Shown piece by piece: positions 35,531-44,457 of a stretch of DNA of 50,197 bases. The notes under the pieces were generated by a model that had not been told where the DNA came from, searched no databases, and saw only the letters and a program-made list of their open reading frames with translations. Both the position numbers and the translations under genes were made by a program. Location of the stretch: assembly GCF_000426865.1 (NCBI RefSeq), contig NZ_AUGE01000028.1, positions 1 to 50,197 on the forward strand, given 5' to 3'. This DNA is from Citrifermentans bremense R1 (lineage in GTDB: Bacteria > Desulfobacterota > Desulfuromonadia > Geobacterales > Geobacteraceae). The stretch's first letter is position 1; each line of letters starts with the position of its first letter.

Positions 35531-36829
35531 CTACTCCCGCATGTCAGCTAAAGCGTCATAGATGCCATAAGGGGTCGATTCGACCACCTGAACCGTCTTC
35601 CCCAGTTCCCGCTCCAGGTCGTCCATCGTCAGGTCGTCGAGAAATACCCCCTCCCCCTCCTTAAGCATCACGTCGGGGACCAGCACCAGATCTCCCAGCT
35701 CTACGCCCTGCAGCGCGGAAATGATGTCCCTGCCGCAGACGAGTCCGGTCACGGTGACCGACGGGCCGAACAGCCTGTTTTTCACCGCCACCGCAGCTAT
35801 GGAGGCGCCGGTCGCCGTCGAAAGTTGCGCAAGAAATCCCGCCAGGTAGTTGTAGGGCGACTCGCCGGTGACCACCGTGACACGCGCACCCGGTACCGGT
35901 TCGGCCTCCTCCAGCACCTGCTCCGCCTCCGACAGAAAGAGAGGGATCATTCCCACGCCGTTTTCCAACTGTGGCAGGTCGCCGTAGCTCGCCAACGGGG
36001 GGAAGGGAATCTCCCCCTTGATATAAAACTCGTCGGCGAGAAACAGAAACGGCTCTCCGAGCCTCTCTTCCAGAAGCCGCGCCTTGCCGCTCCATTGCTC
36101 GACGAAGGAGGCTGCGAACTCTCTCGTCAACGGGACAAGCGGCGGAAGATGCTTCCGGTGCTCGGTAAGCCCCACCGGAACCACCGCCAGCGAGGCGACC
36201 GCCGGATACATCGACGCCAGATCCTCGACGGTACGGGCAAATGCCTCCCCATCGTTCCATCCCGGGCAGAGCACCACCTGGGTGTGCATGGTTATCCGCG
36301 CCTCGGCCAGCTCCTTCATGACCTCGAGTATAGGGAGGATGCCGCTTTTGCCCAGCAACTCCTCCCTTAATTCAGGCTCGGTGGCGTGAACCGAGATGTA
36401 GAGCGGCGACAGGCGCTGCTCCTTGATCCGGTCCAGCTCGGCACGGCCGATGTTGGCCAGCGTCACGTAATTTCCATAGAGAAAGGAAAGCCGGTAATCC
36501 TCGTCCTTGACGTAGAGCGGACCGCGCAGCCCCTTGGGAAGCTGGTGTACAAAGCAGAAGACGCAGTTGTTGCCGCAGCGTGCCGGAAGAGGAGCCTCGA
36601 AGGAGAGGCCCAGCGGTTCACCTTCCTCCCGCTCCACCTCCAGCTCCCAAAGCTCGCCATCCCCCTTTTCGAGTTCGAGATCGAGCAGGTCGTCCGCCGA
36701 GTAGTAGTTGTAATCAATGACGTCGCGCAGCGGGTGCCCGTTCACCGATATGAGCCGGTCTCCCGGCTCGATCTCAAGTTCATCGGCGATGCTTCCCGGC
36801 ATCACCCTGTCGACAATAAGGCCTGACAT
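35531..36829 (-). CDS. PDZ/radical-SAM-like DUF512 protein
   Basis: A 432-residue protein with an N-terminal PDZ-like segment (about 1-60; MPGSIADELEIEPGDRLISV), a radical-SAM-type Cys cluster CGNNCVFC (Cys85, Cys89, Cys92), a TIM-barrel-like middle (LSPLYISVHATEPELREELL, MHTQVVLCPGWNDG) and a C-terminal DUF512 domain (from about 200; VPVGLTEHR). The Cx3Cx2C spacing and the barrel suggest an Fe-S radical SAM enzyme; substrate unknown. Such genes are often next to der in other bacteria; not here. ATG with GGAGG upstream. Confidence 0.88.
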   Translation of the reverse strand: MSGLIVDRVMPGSIADELEIEPGDRLISVNGHPLRDVIDYNYYSADDLLDLELEKGDGELWELEVEREEGEPLGLSFEAPLPARCGNNCVFCFVHQLPKGLRGPLYVKDEDYRLSFLYGNYVTLANIGRAELDRIKEQRLSPLYISVHATEPELREELLGKSGILPILEVMKELAEARITMHTQVVLCPGWNDGEAFARTVEDLASMYPAVASLAVVPVGLTEHRKHLPPLVPLTREFAASFVEQWSGKARLLEERLGEPFLFLADEFYIKGEIPFPPLASYGDLPQLENGVGMIPLFLSEAEQVLEEAEPVPGARVTVVTGESPYNYLAGFLAQLSTATGASIAAVAVKNRLFGPSVTVTGLVCGRDIISALQGVELGDLVLVPDVMLKEGEGVFLDDLTMDDLERELGKTVQVVESTPYGIYDALADMRE

Positions 36830-36973
36830 CCACTTCCTCCTCTTCGCGTCCCTTTGGCGAGCGCCCTGCTATACCGGCTGCGTAAGAATCCGTTTTCGAC
36901 AGCGCTGTGGCACCGGGCACTCTTCCAGACACAAGCAGCAATCATATGAGGAGAAGGAGGATTTTGGCAATAG

Positions 36974-37007
36974 ATAAAAAAGGCAGCCGGCTCTTTGGAG
37001 CCGGCTG
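36974..37007 (-). terminator. mutL-miaA-hfq operon terminator
   Basis: A perfect 10-bp stem CAGCCGGCTC/GAGCCGGCTG (36984-36993 with 36998-37007), TTTG loop, followed on the minus strand by CC and TTTTTT. The remaining 36830-36973 shows no gene. Confidence 0.92.
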
Positions 37008-37098
37008 AAGATGGAGAGGTTTCCCGCTAACCCATGGCTGCTTGGACAAGTATTTTATCCGTAGCGGACTGGATCTAGCGATGAAGTTGGCTGAATAA

Positions 37099-37323
37099 TT
37101 ACTGGTGCAGACGGAACACGCCATCTACTGAGGTGATGCTGCAGATAGCATGTTTGTAAATGAGGATATCGCCGTGAACTTCCATGAGAACGGAAAAGTT
37201 GTCGAAGGATTTGATGTGCCCTTCAAGCTTCTCACCGGACATTAATTGCACCAAAACCTTTACGCGTTCCTTACGAGACTGATTCAGATATTGGTCCTGG
37301 ATGTTAAAAGGCGTTTTCGGCAT
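37099..37323 (-). CDS. hfq: RNA chaperone Hfq
   Basis: A 74-residue Hfq, a ring-forming Sm-like protein that pairs small RNAs with mRNAs. The Sm1 motif (VQLMSGEKLEGHIKSFDNFS) and Sm2 motif (IYKHAICSI) are clear, and NIQDQYLNQSRKERV is the standard N-terminal helix. It lacks the long acidic C-terminal tail of E. coli Hfq. ATG with AAGGAG upstream. Twelve bases downstream of miaA, so in the mutL-miaA-hfq operon with the same order as in E. coli. Confidence 0.97.
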   Translation of the reverse strand: MPKTPFNIQDQYLNQSRKERVKVLVQLMSGEKLEGHIKSFDNFSVLMEVHGDILIYKHAICSITSVDGVFRLHQ

Positions 37324-37335
37324 GATTCCGCTCCT

Positions 37336-38268
37336 TTACGCAAGAAATTCAATCACATGTCCAAGGATAGTAGCAAAACTTCCGGGATATTCAAGCCAAT
37401 AAATATCATTTTCCTTGCCGAACCATGTCATCTGCCGTTTGGCGTAGCGCCTCGTGTCTCTTTTTATGAGGGTAACTGCTTCATCCAGCGTCATTTCCCC
37501 TGCCAAATAAGCGGTTATTTCCTTATAGCCGATTGAGCGCAAAGCTTTCAGCTCATGCCCGTACCCCGCAGCCAGCAGCGAGCGGACCTCTTCGACCAGC
37601 CCATCCTCGAGCATTTTCTCGACTCTGAGGTCTATGCGGCGGTACAGTTCCTGCCGCTCCACCCGGATCGCCATTTTGAGCGCTTGGTAGTGAACGTCGG
37701 AGAAGGCATGTTCCGAGCGGAACGCGGAAACCGGGCGCCCGGTCTGCGTGTACACCTCCAGCGCCCTTATCAGGCGAATCCTGTCGTTTGGGTGCAGGCG
37801 CGCCGCAGTCTCAGGGTCAACCAGCGACAGACGCCTCAGCAGTTCCTCACCCGGCACGTCATCGAACTGCCGGCGCAATTCCGGGTCACCTGTGGGAGAG
37901 TCCACCAAGCCGTACAGCAGCGCGCGAATATACAGCCCGGTCCCGCCGACAACAATGGCCCTTTTCCCTCTGCGCTCAATGTCGGCGATGGCGGCGGTCG
38001 CCTCGCGCCTGAAATCGGAGGCGGTGAAATCCTCATCCGGATCGAGGATATTGATCAGGTGGTGGGGGACGCGGGCCAGGTCTGCAGCGGACGGCTTTGC
38101 CGTCCCGATATCGAGCCTGCGATAGACCTGCATGGAGTCCGCATTGACGATTTCTCCGCCGATCTCTTCCGCCAGCTTCACCGCGAGGTCGCTCTTGCCG
38201 GAACCGGTGGGGCCTCCAAGGACGATGACCTTGATCTTTTTTCCCTTATCCTGCAACTGGTGCCTCAC
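37336..38268 (-). CDS. miaA: tRNA dimethylallyltransferase
   Basis: A 310-residue MiaA that adds the isopentenyl group to A37 of tRNAs reading UNN codons. Motifs: P-loop GGPTGSGKS, EIVNADSMQVYRRLDIGTAKP, VPHHLINILDP, VVGGTGLYIRALLYG and RYAKRQMTWF. The frame starts at GTG (38268) with little ribosome-binding site. A TTG four codons later (38256) has GAGG six bases before it and may be the true start. In an operon with mutL and hfq. Confidence 0.95.
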   Translation of the reverse strand: MRHQLQDKGKKIKVIVLGGPTGSGKSDLAVKLAEEIGGEIVNADSMQVYRRLDIGTAKPSAADLARVPHHLINILDPDEDFTASDFRREATAAIADIERRGKRAIVVGGTGLYIRALLYGLVDSPTGDPELRRQFDDVPGEELLRRLSLVDPETAARLHPNDRIRLIRALEVYTQTGRPVSAFRSEHAFSDVHYQALKMAIRVERQELYRRIDLRVEKMLEDGLVEEVRSLLAAGYGHELKALRSIGYKEITAYLAGEMTLDEAVTLIKRDTRRYAKRQMTWFGKENDIYWLEYPGSFATILGHVIEFLA

Positions 38269-38290
38269 TTCTGCGTAACGGTCGACACCG

Positions 38291-40228
38291 CTAGATTCTC
38301 TTGAACATCTTCTCCACTTCTGAGAGCGTAAGGGTCTGCATCACCGGCCGGCCGTGAGGACAGTTACTGGAGAAATCGGTCTCATCCATCTGCTTGAATA
38401 GTGCCGTTATCTCCACCGGGCTCAGGGTGCGCTTCCCGCGGACCACGCTGTGGCAGGCGATGCGGGCGAGCAGGTCCTCTTGGATATCGCTGAAGGCGCG
38501 GCTGCGGCTGAGGCTTCCCAGTTCCTCGAGGATGTCGCGAATCGTGTCCACATACCGCGTCGCCGACAGCACCTGCGGGACCCCCTTCAACAGCCAGGTA
38601 TTCCCGCCGAACTCTTCGAACTCGAACCCGAGGCGGGCAAGCTCCGCCAGGTGTTCCCGCAAAACGGCCGACTCGCGGAAGGAGAATTCCATGGTCTCCG
38701 GGAAGAGAAGCCCCTGACTGTCCACCTCCCTCCCGGCGAACTGCCCTTTCAGCTTTTCGAACGCGACCCGCTCGTGGGCTGCGTGCTGGTCGATGAGAAC
38801 GAGGTCGGTCCCTCTTTGACAGAGGATATAGGAGGCGTTGAATTGCCCTATGACGCCGAGCGAAGAGAAGTATCCCGCTGCAGCGGGGTCCGCCGTCTCG
38901 GGTTCACGGACCGGCACCGGCGCAGCAATGGGGGCATGGGGCAACGCCTCCTTGGACGTCACAGATCCCTGATACTGCGGTCGAAGCGGAGGCTGCGGCC
39001 TCGGCTGAAAATCCACCAGGAGCTCCCTGACCTCTGCCACCCGCGCTTCGCTGATCGACAACTGCTGCGGTTGAGCCTGCGGTGCGGGAACCGGTTTTTC
39101 AGACGTCAGCGCCGGCCGGGGCTGCGGCGTCACGGGCAGCGGAGCTTGCGACCCCTCCATGGGGGGAACAGCTCGCGCTGCTGCCGCGCCCTTCTCCGTC
39201 GGCCGGGATACTGCTGCGACTGCAGGGCGCTTTAGCCACGGCGTTTCCTTGAGCACCGACTCCACCGCGTTCTGGATGGCGTCGTGCACCCGCCCCTGCT
39301 CCCGGAAACGAACCTCGTGCTTGGTCGGATGCACGTTCACATCGACTTCGCCCGGTGCGATCTCGATGAAAACGGCGACGACAGGGTAACGTCCGCGCTC
39401 CAGGAAGTTGCGGTACGCCTGGAGGAGGGCGTGCTGCACCACCTTGTCCTTGATGAAACGTCCGTTTATGTAGGTGTAGAGATGGCTCCCGGCACTGCGG
39501 CTGCACTCCGGCGCCGCAACCAATCCGCTCACCTTGAGCCCCCCCTCCTGGTAGGAGACGGGGTACAAAAAGGAGGCAATGGAACGCCCCAGCATGGTGG
39601 CGACCCTCTCCTTCAGGTCCGCATCCAGCGCGCGAAACACCACCTTGCCGTCGTTTTTATAAGTGAAGCGGACCTCCGGCCTGGAGATGGCGAGGCGGGT
39701 CAGCAACTCCCCGACGTGCCCCCCCTCCGTCTCGGCGCTCTTCATGAATTTGAGCCGCGCCGGCGTGTTGAAGAAAAGATTCCGCACCGAGATCACCGTC
39801 CCGACCGCCATGCCGCATTCCTTCACTTCCTTGATCCGTCCCCCTTCGGCGTAAATCTCCGTCCCCTCGACCGAGTCGCTGGTCCGGGTAGAGATGGTGA
39901 GGCGGGAAACCGAGGCGACAGATGGCAGCGCCTCGCCTCGGAAGCCGAGAGTGCAGAGAGAGAAGAGATCTTCGTCTGTCGCGATCTTGCTGGTTGCGTG
40001 GCGTTCCAGGGCGAGCAAGGCGTCGTCCCGGGACATGCCGCAACCGGTATCGGAGACCTTGATGAGCCGCCTGCCACCCGACTCTATCTCAACCACGACT
40101 TCCTTGGAACCTGCGTCGAGTGCATTCTCCACCAGTTCCTTCGCGACTGAGGCCGGACGCTCCACCACCTCTCCAGCGGCGATCTTGTTGGTTAAATTCT
40201 CAGGGAGTATGCGAATCTTCGTTGCCAA
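38291..40228 (-). CDS. mutL: DNA mismatch repair protein MutL
   Basis: A 645-residue MutL. GHKL ATPase motifs: ENALDAGSKEVVVEIESGG, DTGCGMSRDD, ATSKI, GFRGEALPSVASVS. A Pro/Gln/Ala-rich linker (about 335-455) leads to the C-terminal domain with the endonuclease motif DQHAAHERVAFE (DQHA-x2-E-x4-E), ACHSVVRG and CPHGRPV. The motif means this MutL can probably nick DNA itself, as in bacteria without MutH. The start is TTG with GAGAGG upstream; the open frame extends 76 codons further, into the divergent DD-peptidase gene, without homology. Confidence 0.95.
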   Translation of the reverse strand: MATKIRILPENLTNKIAAGEVVERPASVAKELVENALDAGSKEVVVEIESGGRRLIKVSDTGCGMSRDDALLALERHATSKIATDEDLFSLCTLGFRGEALPSVASVSRLTISTRTSDSVEGTEIYAEGGRIKEVKECGMAVGTVISVRNLFFNTPARLKFMKSAETEGGHVGELLTRLAISRPEVRFTYKNDGKVVFRALDADLKERVATMLGRSIASFLYPVSYQEGGLKVSGLVAAPECSRSAGSHLYTYINGRFIKDKVVQHALLQAYRNFLERGRYPVVAVFIEIAPGEVDVNVHPTKHEVRFREQGRVHDAIQNAVESVLKETPWLKRPAVAAVSRPTEKGAAAARAVPPMEGSQAPLPVTPQPRPALTSEKPVPAPQAQPQQLSISEARVAEVRELLVDFQPRPQPPLRPQYQGSVTSKEALPHAPIAAPVPVREPETADPAAAGYFSSLGVIGQFNASYILCQRGTDLVLIDQHAAHERVAFEKLKGQFAGREVDSQGLLFPETMEFSFRESAVLREHLAELARLGFEFEEFGGNTWLLKGVPQVLSATRYVDTIRDILEELGSLSRSRAFSDIQEDLLARIACHSVVRGKRTLSPVEITALFKQMDETDFSSNCPHGRPVMQTLTLSEVEKMFKRI

Positions 40229-40334
40229 GCCATTCCTCTCACAAGCGTTGTAGGGTGAGCCAAGATACCTTAACCAGCGCCTGTTTGTAAATCCAAGATT
40301 GAACCCTTTCTCACACGTCACGCCCATGGGGCCG

Positions 40335-40362
40335 TTGCAGCCATAACAAAGAGTGCTATAAC
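40335..40362 (+). promoter_or_regulatory. promoter abutting the DD-peptidase gene (leaderless)
   Basis: Plus strand: -35 TTGCAG (40335-40340), 16-bp spacer, -10 TATAAC (40357-40362), then only 6 bases to the ATG at 40369. The transcript is predicted to begin at the start codon. Confidence 0.6.
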
Positions 40363-40368
40363 CAAACG

Positions 40369-41232
40369 ATGAAAATTTTTTCATCTCTAAGAGTGCTGAC
40401 ATTGACTGCGGGGATACTATTTGCTGCCGTCTGTTACGCAGACGCAGACTCCTCACCGTTTGTGCATCCCCCCTCTGCCTACCTTATCCAAGTCAACGGA
40501 CACACCTACAAGGAAAGAAACGCACACATTCGCCGCCCTCCTGCAAGTCTCACCAAAATCATGACAGCACTGATCGTGATGGAGATGTGCAAACTTGACG
40601 AAGTAGTAGTTGTGAGTCGGGGCGCAGCCAGGGAAACAGGGAGCAGGATTGGCCTTAGGCGAGGCGAAAGGCTGACTGTGCGGGATTTGCTTGCTGCCAC
40701 GCTCATGGCCTCAGCCAACGACGCCTGCCGGGCACTTGCCGATCATGCCTGTGGCAATCAAAGGGATTTCGTGGTACAGATGAACGCCCGGGCCCGGGCC
40801 CTGCAATTGCAGAACACGCGCTTTACCAACGCCTGCGGCCACGACAACGCCGGACTCTATACCACCGCCCACGATCTGGCACTCCTGACCGAGAAGGCGA
40901 TGCAAAAGCCATCCTTTGCAGAACTAGTCGCCAGGAAAGAGATGCGCATCCGCACGCTGAACAGCAAGCGCTCCTACTACCTCAGGAACAAGAACCAGCT
41001 GATAGGGCGCTATCCAGGTGCAATTGGCGTAAAGACAGGCACGACTCCCAACGCCGGGCAGTGTCTGGTTGCAATCGCCGAGCGTGAAGAGCGCAAAGTG
41101 CTGCTGGTTATCATGCACGCCAGAAATCGGTGGCGGGTAGCACCAGCTATGCTCGACGCGGCATTTGCTGCTGATTCCGCAGATATCGAGGAAAACCCAG
41201 GCAACACCATGAAGGCAACGGTAGGAGATTAG
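40369..41232 (+). CDS. D-alanyl-D-alanine carboxypeptidase (short S11 family)
   Basis: A 287-residue serine DD-peptidase that trims pentapeptides in peptidoglycan. Signal peptide at 1-24, then active-site motifs Ser60-Leu-Thr-Lys63, Ser115-Ala-Asn117 and Lys222-Thr-Gly224. It ends soon after the peptidase domain and lacks the C-terminal beta domain and amphipathic anchor of PBP5 (about 400 residues), so it is probably a soluble periplasmic enzyme. No ribosome-binding site precedes the ATG; the adjacent promoter implies leaderless translation. YjbQ follows with no gap. Confidence 0.92.
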   Translation: MKIFSSLRVLTLTAGILFAAVCYADADSSPFVHPPSAYLIQVNGHTYKERNAHIRRPPASLTKIMTALIVMEMCKLDEVVVVSRGAARETGSRIGLRRGERLTVRDLLAATLMASANDACRALADHACGNQRDFVVQMNARARALQLQNTRFTNACGHDNAGLYTTAHDLALLTEKAMQKPSFAELVARKEMRIRTLNSKRSYYLRNKNQLIGRYPGAIGVKTGTTPNAGQCLVAIAEREERKVLLVIMHARNRWRVAPAMLDAAFAADSADIEENPGNTMKATVGD

Positions 41233-41649
41233 ATGAAGCATTACCGTAAGGAACTCTGGTTCCAGATAAAGTCCAGGCGCGGCTTCGTAAACATCACCGG
41301 TGACATTCAGGAGGCACTGCGGGAAAGCGGGATAAAGGAAGGGCTCCTGCTCTGCAACGCCATGCACATTACAGCCAGTGTCTTCATAAACGACGACGAG
41401 TCCGGACTGCACCAGGATTTCGAGCAATGGCTGGAAGGGCTGGCGCCGGAGAATCCTCACTCGCGCTACCGGCACAACAGCGGTGAAGACAACGGCGATG
41501 CGCATCTCAAGAGGACAATCATGGGGCGGGAGGTTGTTGTTGCAGTCACAGGCGGAAAACTCGACCTGGGGCCCTGGGAGCAGGTGTTTTACGGGGAATT
41601 CGACGGAATGCGCAGGAAGCGGGTTCTGATCAAGATCATCGAGGAGTGA
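41233..41649 (+). CDS. YjbQ/UPF0047 family protein
   Basis: A 138-residue protein of the YjbQ family, recognised by [54 protein letters not shown] and [14 protein letters not shown]. The conserved His/Asp/Glu residues bind a metal; a weak thiamine-phosphate synthase activity has been reported for members, but the physiological role is unsettled. ATG immediately follows the DD-peptidase stop (TAGATG) with TAGGAG upstream, so the two are in one operon. Confidence 0.92.
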   Translation: MKHYRKELWFQIKSRRGFVNITGDIQEALRESGIKEGLLLCNAMHITASVFINDDESGLHQDFEQWLEGLAPENPHSRYRHNSGEDNGDAHLKRTIMGREVVVAVTGGKLDLGPWEQVFYGEFDGMRRKRVLIKIIEE

Positions 41650-41654
41650 ATCGG

Positions 41655-43205
41655 CTAGTCGCCGCTAAATCTCACCACCAGTACGGTTATGTCGTCAGGC
41701 TGCGGGTCAGGCTGCCTGGTGAGAGCAATGAGCCGATCCACAGTCTCCAGCGCGCCCTCCTCACTTCTAATCTGCCCAGCAAGTATCTCATGGGTCAACT
41801 CAAGCTGCGGGTTGGCGTCGATGAGCCCATCGCTGTAAAGAACAAACACATCCCCCTTTTCGAACTGTACCCTCCCTTCCAGGTAAACTTCCCCCTCCTG
41901 CACCCCCAGGGGAAGCCCTCTCGGCGAGAGAGTCTCCATCGCGCCAGTGGCTCTCCTGACAAACACATAGCCATGGCCGCAATCAACGAAAGAAAGGGTG
42001 CGTGTGACGGAGTCGAGCTGGGCATGAAAAAGGGTGACAAAGCTCTCGGAATTCTCCAGATCCTCGTTGAGCGCCTTTTCCGCCAGGTGCACTGCCTGCG
42101 CGGGTGTGTTGTACAGCGTGACGGCGTGAAGTGCCGCTCTAACGGTCGCCATGAGCATGGCCGCCGCCATCCCCTTGCCCATCACGTCACCAAGAGTCAG
42201 ATTGAAAACGGTTGGGGTCACCTGCTGCCAATCATAGAAATCCCCTCCCACCTGCTTCGCCGGCAGACACCTCGCGCTTACATCAAAACCGGGGATATTT
42301 GGATAACTGCGCGGCAATAGCTTTGCCTGGATTTCCGCGGCGTAAACCAGTTCCAATTGCAGTTGGTAGCGTCGCAGTTCGCTCTCCCTGAGATCTGCCT
42401 CAGCTTTCTTGCGCTGGCTGATATCCCTGAAGATCGAGATGTTGCCGGTCACCACGCCGTGCCGGTCCAGCCTTTTCATCGCGTAAAGTTCGCCGATGAA
42501 AATTTCGCCGCCTTTCCTGCGGAAGTTCAGCTCTATGAGTTTCCCGTCCACCGGTCCCTCGACGTCGAAGACCTCTTTACCGGTGCTGTGAAAGTCATCC
42601 TCATTCGCGTAGAGGATGATGCTGCTTTCTTCCACCACCTCTTCGGAGCTGTAGCCAAACGTGTCAATGAGTGCCGGTTGATTGACATGCAGGATGGTCC
42701 GGTTGTGGTCCGCCACCACGATGACGTCCCTGATGCTGTTGAAGAGGTTGCGGTAGTCCTCCGCCCGCTTCTCTATCTCAGCGTATGCTACCTCCAGCGC
42801 CTTCTCGGTTTGGCGCTGCTTCGCGCGCTCCGTTGCCTCAGTTAGCGCCCTTTGTACCGCTGGCCCAAGTCTGGACAGCCTGCTTTTGAGCACGTAGTCG
42901 GTGGCGCCGCTTTTAAGCGACTCAATCGCCGCCTCTTCACCAAGCTTGCCCGAGACAAAGACGAAAGGAAGATCAGGAAGCTTGGCCCGGACCATGGACA
43001 AGGCGCTCATCCCGTCAAAGGCAGGGAGCGCAAAGTCGGCAAGAATGAGGTCCATTCCACCCCGCTGCAACGCTTTGTCGAACTCATCCCGCCTCGACAC
43101 CACCTGGACCTCACAATCGAGCCCCTCTGCGGTAAGAGCCATCAAGACGAGTTCGGCATCCATCGGATCGTCCTCTAGATGCAGTATGCGCAATCGCTGC
43201 GTCAT
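41655..43205 (-). CDS. response regulator with PAS and PP2C/SpoIIE phosphatase domains
   Basis: A 516-residue signalling protein: receiver domain (1-125; acidic pair Asp12-Asp13, phospho-acceptor Asp57 in LILADFALP), a short coiled linker, a PAS domain (about 150-270; [17 protein letters not shown]) and a PP2C-type serine phosphatase (about 290-516; [37 protein letters not shown]) of the RsbU/SpoIIE type. It is expected to dephosphorylate an anti-sigma-factor antagonist, but no such partner lies here. Overlaps the upstream response regulator by 4 bp, so it is translationally coupled. Convergent with yjbQ. Confidence 0.92.
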   Translation of the reverse strand: MTQRLRILHLEDDPMDAELVLMALTAEGLDCEVQVVSRRDEFDKALQRGGMDLILADFALPAFDGMSALSMVRAKLPDLPFVFVSGKLGEEAAIESLKSGATDYVLKSRLSRLGPAVQRALTEATERAKQRQTEKALEVAYAEIEKRAEDYRNLFNSIRDVIVVADHNRTILHVNQPALIDTFGYSSEEVVEESSIILYANEDDFHSTGKEVFDVEGPVDGKLIELNFRRKGGEIFIGELYAMKRLDRHGVVTGNISIFRDISQRKKAEADLRESELRRYQLQLELVYAAEIQAKLLPRSYPNIPGFDVSARCLPAKQVGGDFYDWQQVTPTVFNLTLGDVMGKGMAAAMLMATVRAALHAVTLYNTPAQAVHLAEKALNEDLENSESFVTLFHAQLDSVTRTLSFVDCGHGYVFVRRATGAMETLSPRGLPLGVQEGEVYLEGRVQFEKGDVFVLYSDGLIDANPQLELTHEILAGQIRSEEGALETVDRLIALTRQPDPQPDDITVLVVRFSGD

Positions 43206-43690
43206 CTGATCCCACCTCTGTGCTGAACCGGAGGCGGCTCGTTCACTATGGCCCAGAACGCGCCTATCTCCTTTACAGCTGTAATGAATTCGTTGAAATT
43301 CACCGGTTTGACCACATAAGCGTTGACACCAAGTCGGTAGCTTTCCACTACATCCTTCTCTTCACGCGAGGAGGTTAGAACCACCACGGGAATGCACCGT
43401 AATTTCTCATCCGCCTTGATAACGCTCAGCACCTCGAGCCCGTCCACCTTAGGCAGTTTGAGATCGAGCAGGATGACAGCGAGGTTGCCGGCTTCGCTGC
43501 CTGCATATTTCCCCTTTTGCTGAAGGTAGTCGAGCGCTTCGGCCCCGTCGCGGACAATATCCACCTCGTTCGCTAAGTTGTGCTCGGCCAAAGCCTCCAT
43601 GGTGAGTTCCGCATCGTTAGCATTATCCTCAACGAGGAGGATACGTTTTAGCTTAAACGTACCCAGCCTCTCCTTAGTCTCCGCAGCCAT
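43202..43690 (-). CDS. single-domain response regulator (Rcp1-like)
   Basis: A 162-residue stand-alone receiver domain. Acidic pair in [12 protein letters not shown], phospho-acceptor Asp76 ([13 protein letters not shown]), Thr/Ser in [12 protein letters not shown] and the Lys in [10 protein letters not shown]. This length and the NANDAELT motif match the Rcp1/phytochrome-type response regulators without output domains. The ATG chosen has GGGAGGT upstream; 25 further codons are open. Overlaps the PP2C gene by ATGA. No histidine kinase is next to the pair. Confidence 0.92.
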   Translation of the reverse strand: MAAETKERLGTFKLKRILLVEDNANDAELTMEALAEHNLANEVDIVRDGAEALDYLQQKGKYAGSEAGNLAVILLDLKLPKVDGLEVLSVIKADEKLRCIPVVVLTSSREEKDVVESYRLGVNAYVVKPVNFNEFITAVKEIGAFWAIVNEPPPVQHRGGIR

Positions 43691-43781
43691 GAGTACCTCC
43701 CAGACACTCCTTCCAGATGAATACGCAGCTACTGAAAGACGTTCTGATTTTACCATGCCTTCCAATCCTTACACGCAACAG

Positions 43782-43809
43782 CTTATACTGAATTGGACGC
43801 ACCTGTCGC
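43782..43809 (-). promoter_or_regulatory. response-regulator operon promoter
   Basis: Minus strand: -35 GCGACA (43804-43809), 16-bp spacer, -10 TATAAG (43782-43787), about 90 bp before the ATG. Confidence 0.45.
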
Positions 43810-43956
43810 ATTAAGTACCCCAAGTGGCGGGCGCCAGATAGTTCAAGTGGTTTACCTGCGAGGAAAAGATCTATGGAGGGAGTGAATGGCCAGGGGCCGG
43901 TCCCCTGAAGAGAGGGAAGAAGAACCGGCCGGTTCAAGGTAGACAGAGTGAGTGCG

Positions 43957-44244
43957 TCACTGATGACGCTCTGAGGCAAACAACCCGCGGGAACCTGGTA
44001 CTCCTATAGGTATGAACGCAACGCGATCTCCGGGATGAACAAGGTGATCGAGAGTGTAGATCTTGTGGTTGATGAATACTCCATCCACCTTTTCAGGCGG
44101 CAAGTCCAGCCGCTGTGCTATGCTGATAGCGGTACACCCTGACTCGGGCACGTCCATTTCGACCTCTGTCGGCTGGCCACGTTCTTTCCTGATACCGTGG
44201 AGGGCTCCGAACATGCGGACTGTAGCACTTGCTTGACCTGCCAT
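43957..44244 (-). CDS. MoaD/ThiS-like ubiquitin-fold protein
   Basis: A 95-residue beta-grasp protein: VRMFGALHGIRKERG opens strand 1, SIAQRLDLPPEKVDGVFINH and HLVHPGDRVAFIPIG follow the MoaD/ThiS pattern. The C-terminus runs GVPGSRGLFASERHQ instead of ending in Gly-Gly, so it may need trimming to become a sulfur carrier or may have another role. ATG with a strong AAAGGAGG site that can be masked by its leader. No other molybdenum- or thiamine-cofactor gene is adjacent. Confidence 0.8.
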   Translation of the reverse strand: MAGQASATVRMFGALHGIRKERGQPTEVEMDVPESGCTAISIAQRLDLPPEKVDGVFINHKIYTLDHLVHPGDRVAFIPIGVPGSRGLFASERHQ

Positions 44245-44341
44245 AACAACCTCCTTTAATTTAGGGACTCCGGCTGGAGTAGGTTGTTACGAGCCAGAGC
44301 GCTTGGTGGCTCAGCCGCGGTTAAGGTAGGCTGAGTATACG
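44245..44341 (-). promoter_or_regulatory. structured 5' leader of the MoaD-like gene
   Basis: From the predicted start (about 44341) to the ATG is a leader of about 97 nt. It has competing hairpins: CTCAGCC with GGCTGAG (44335-44329, 44316-44310) and GAGCCA with TGGCTC (44312-44307, 44296-44291), which share bases. ACTCC/GGAGT form a third stem, and AACAACCT (44288-44281) can pair with AGGTTGTT (44252-44245), covering the Shine-Dalgarno. This looks like a translational switch. It does not resemble the Moco riboswitch as I recall it. Confidence 0.5.
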
Positions 44342-44347
44342 TTCCCG

Positions 44348-44375
44348 ATAATACCCCTCTGGCATTTGATGTCAA
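44348..44375 (-). promoter_or_regulatory. MoaD-like gene promoter
   Basis: Minus strand: perfect -35 TTGACA (44370-44375), 16-bp spacer, -10 TATTAT (44348-44353). Confidence 0.7.
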
Positions 44376-44457
44376 TGAGGGAAGTCAAACAGCAGCAGCA
44401 AGAAAAATATGTGTTATATCTTTTTGTCACAAGCAAATTTGATAGAAAGGAGTAACA

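Noticed and set aside
43885-43935. Terminator after the MoaD-like gene
   Set aside because: Short G/C palindromes (AGGGGCCGG, GAACCGGCCGGTTC) are present but no T run follows on the minus strand.
44245-44341. Moco riboswitch
   Set aside because: Position and gene type suggested it, but the conserved core as I remember it from E. coli moaA is not visible.
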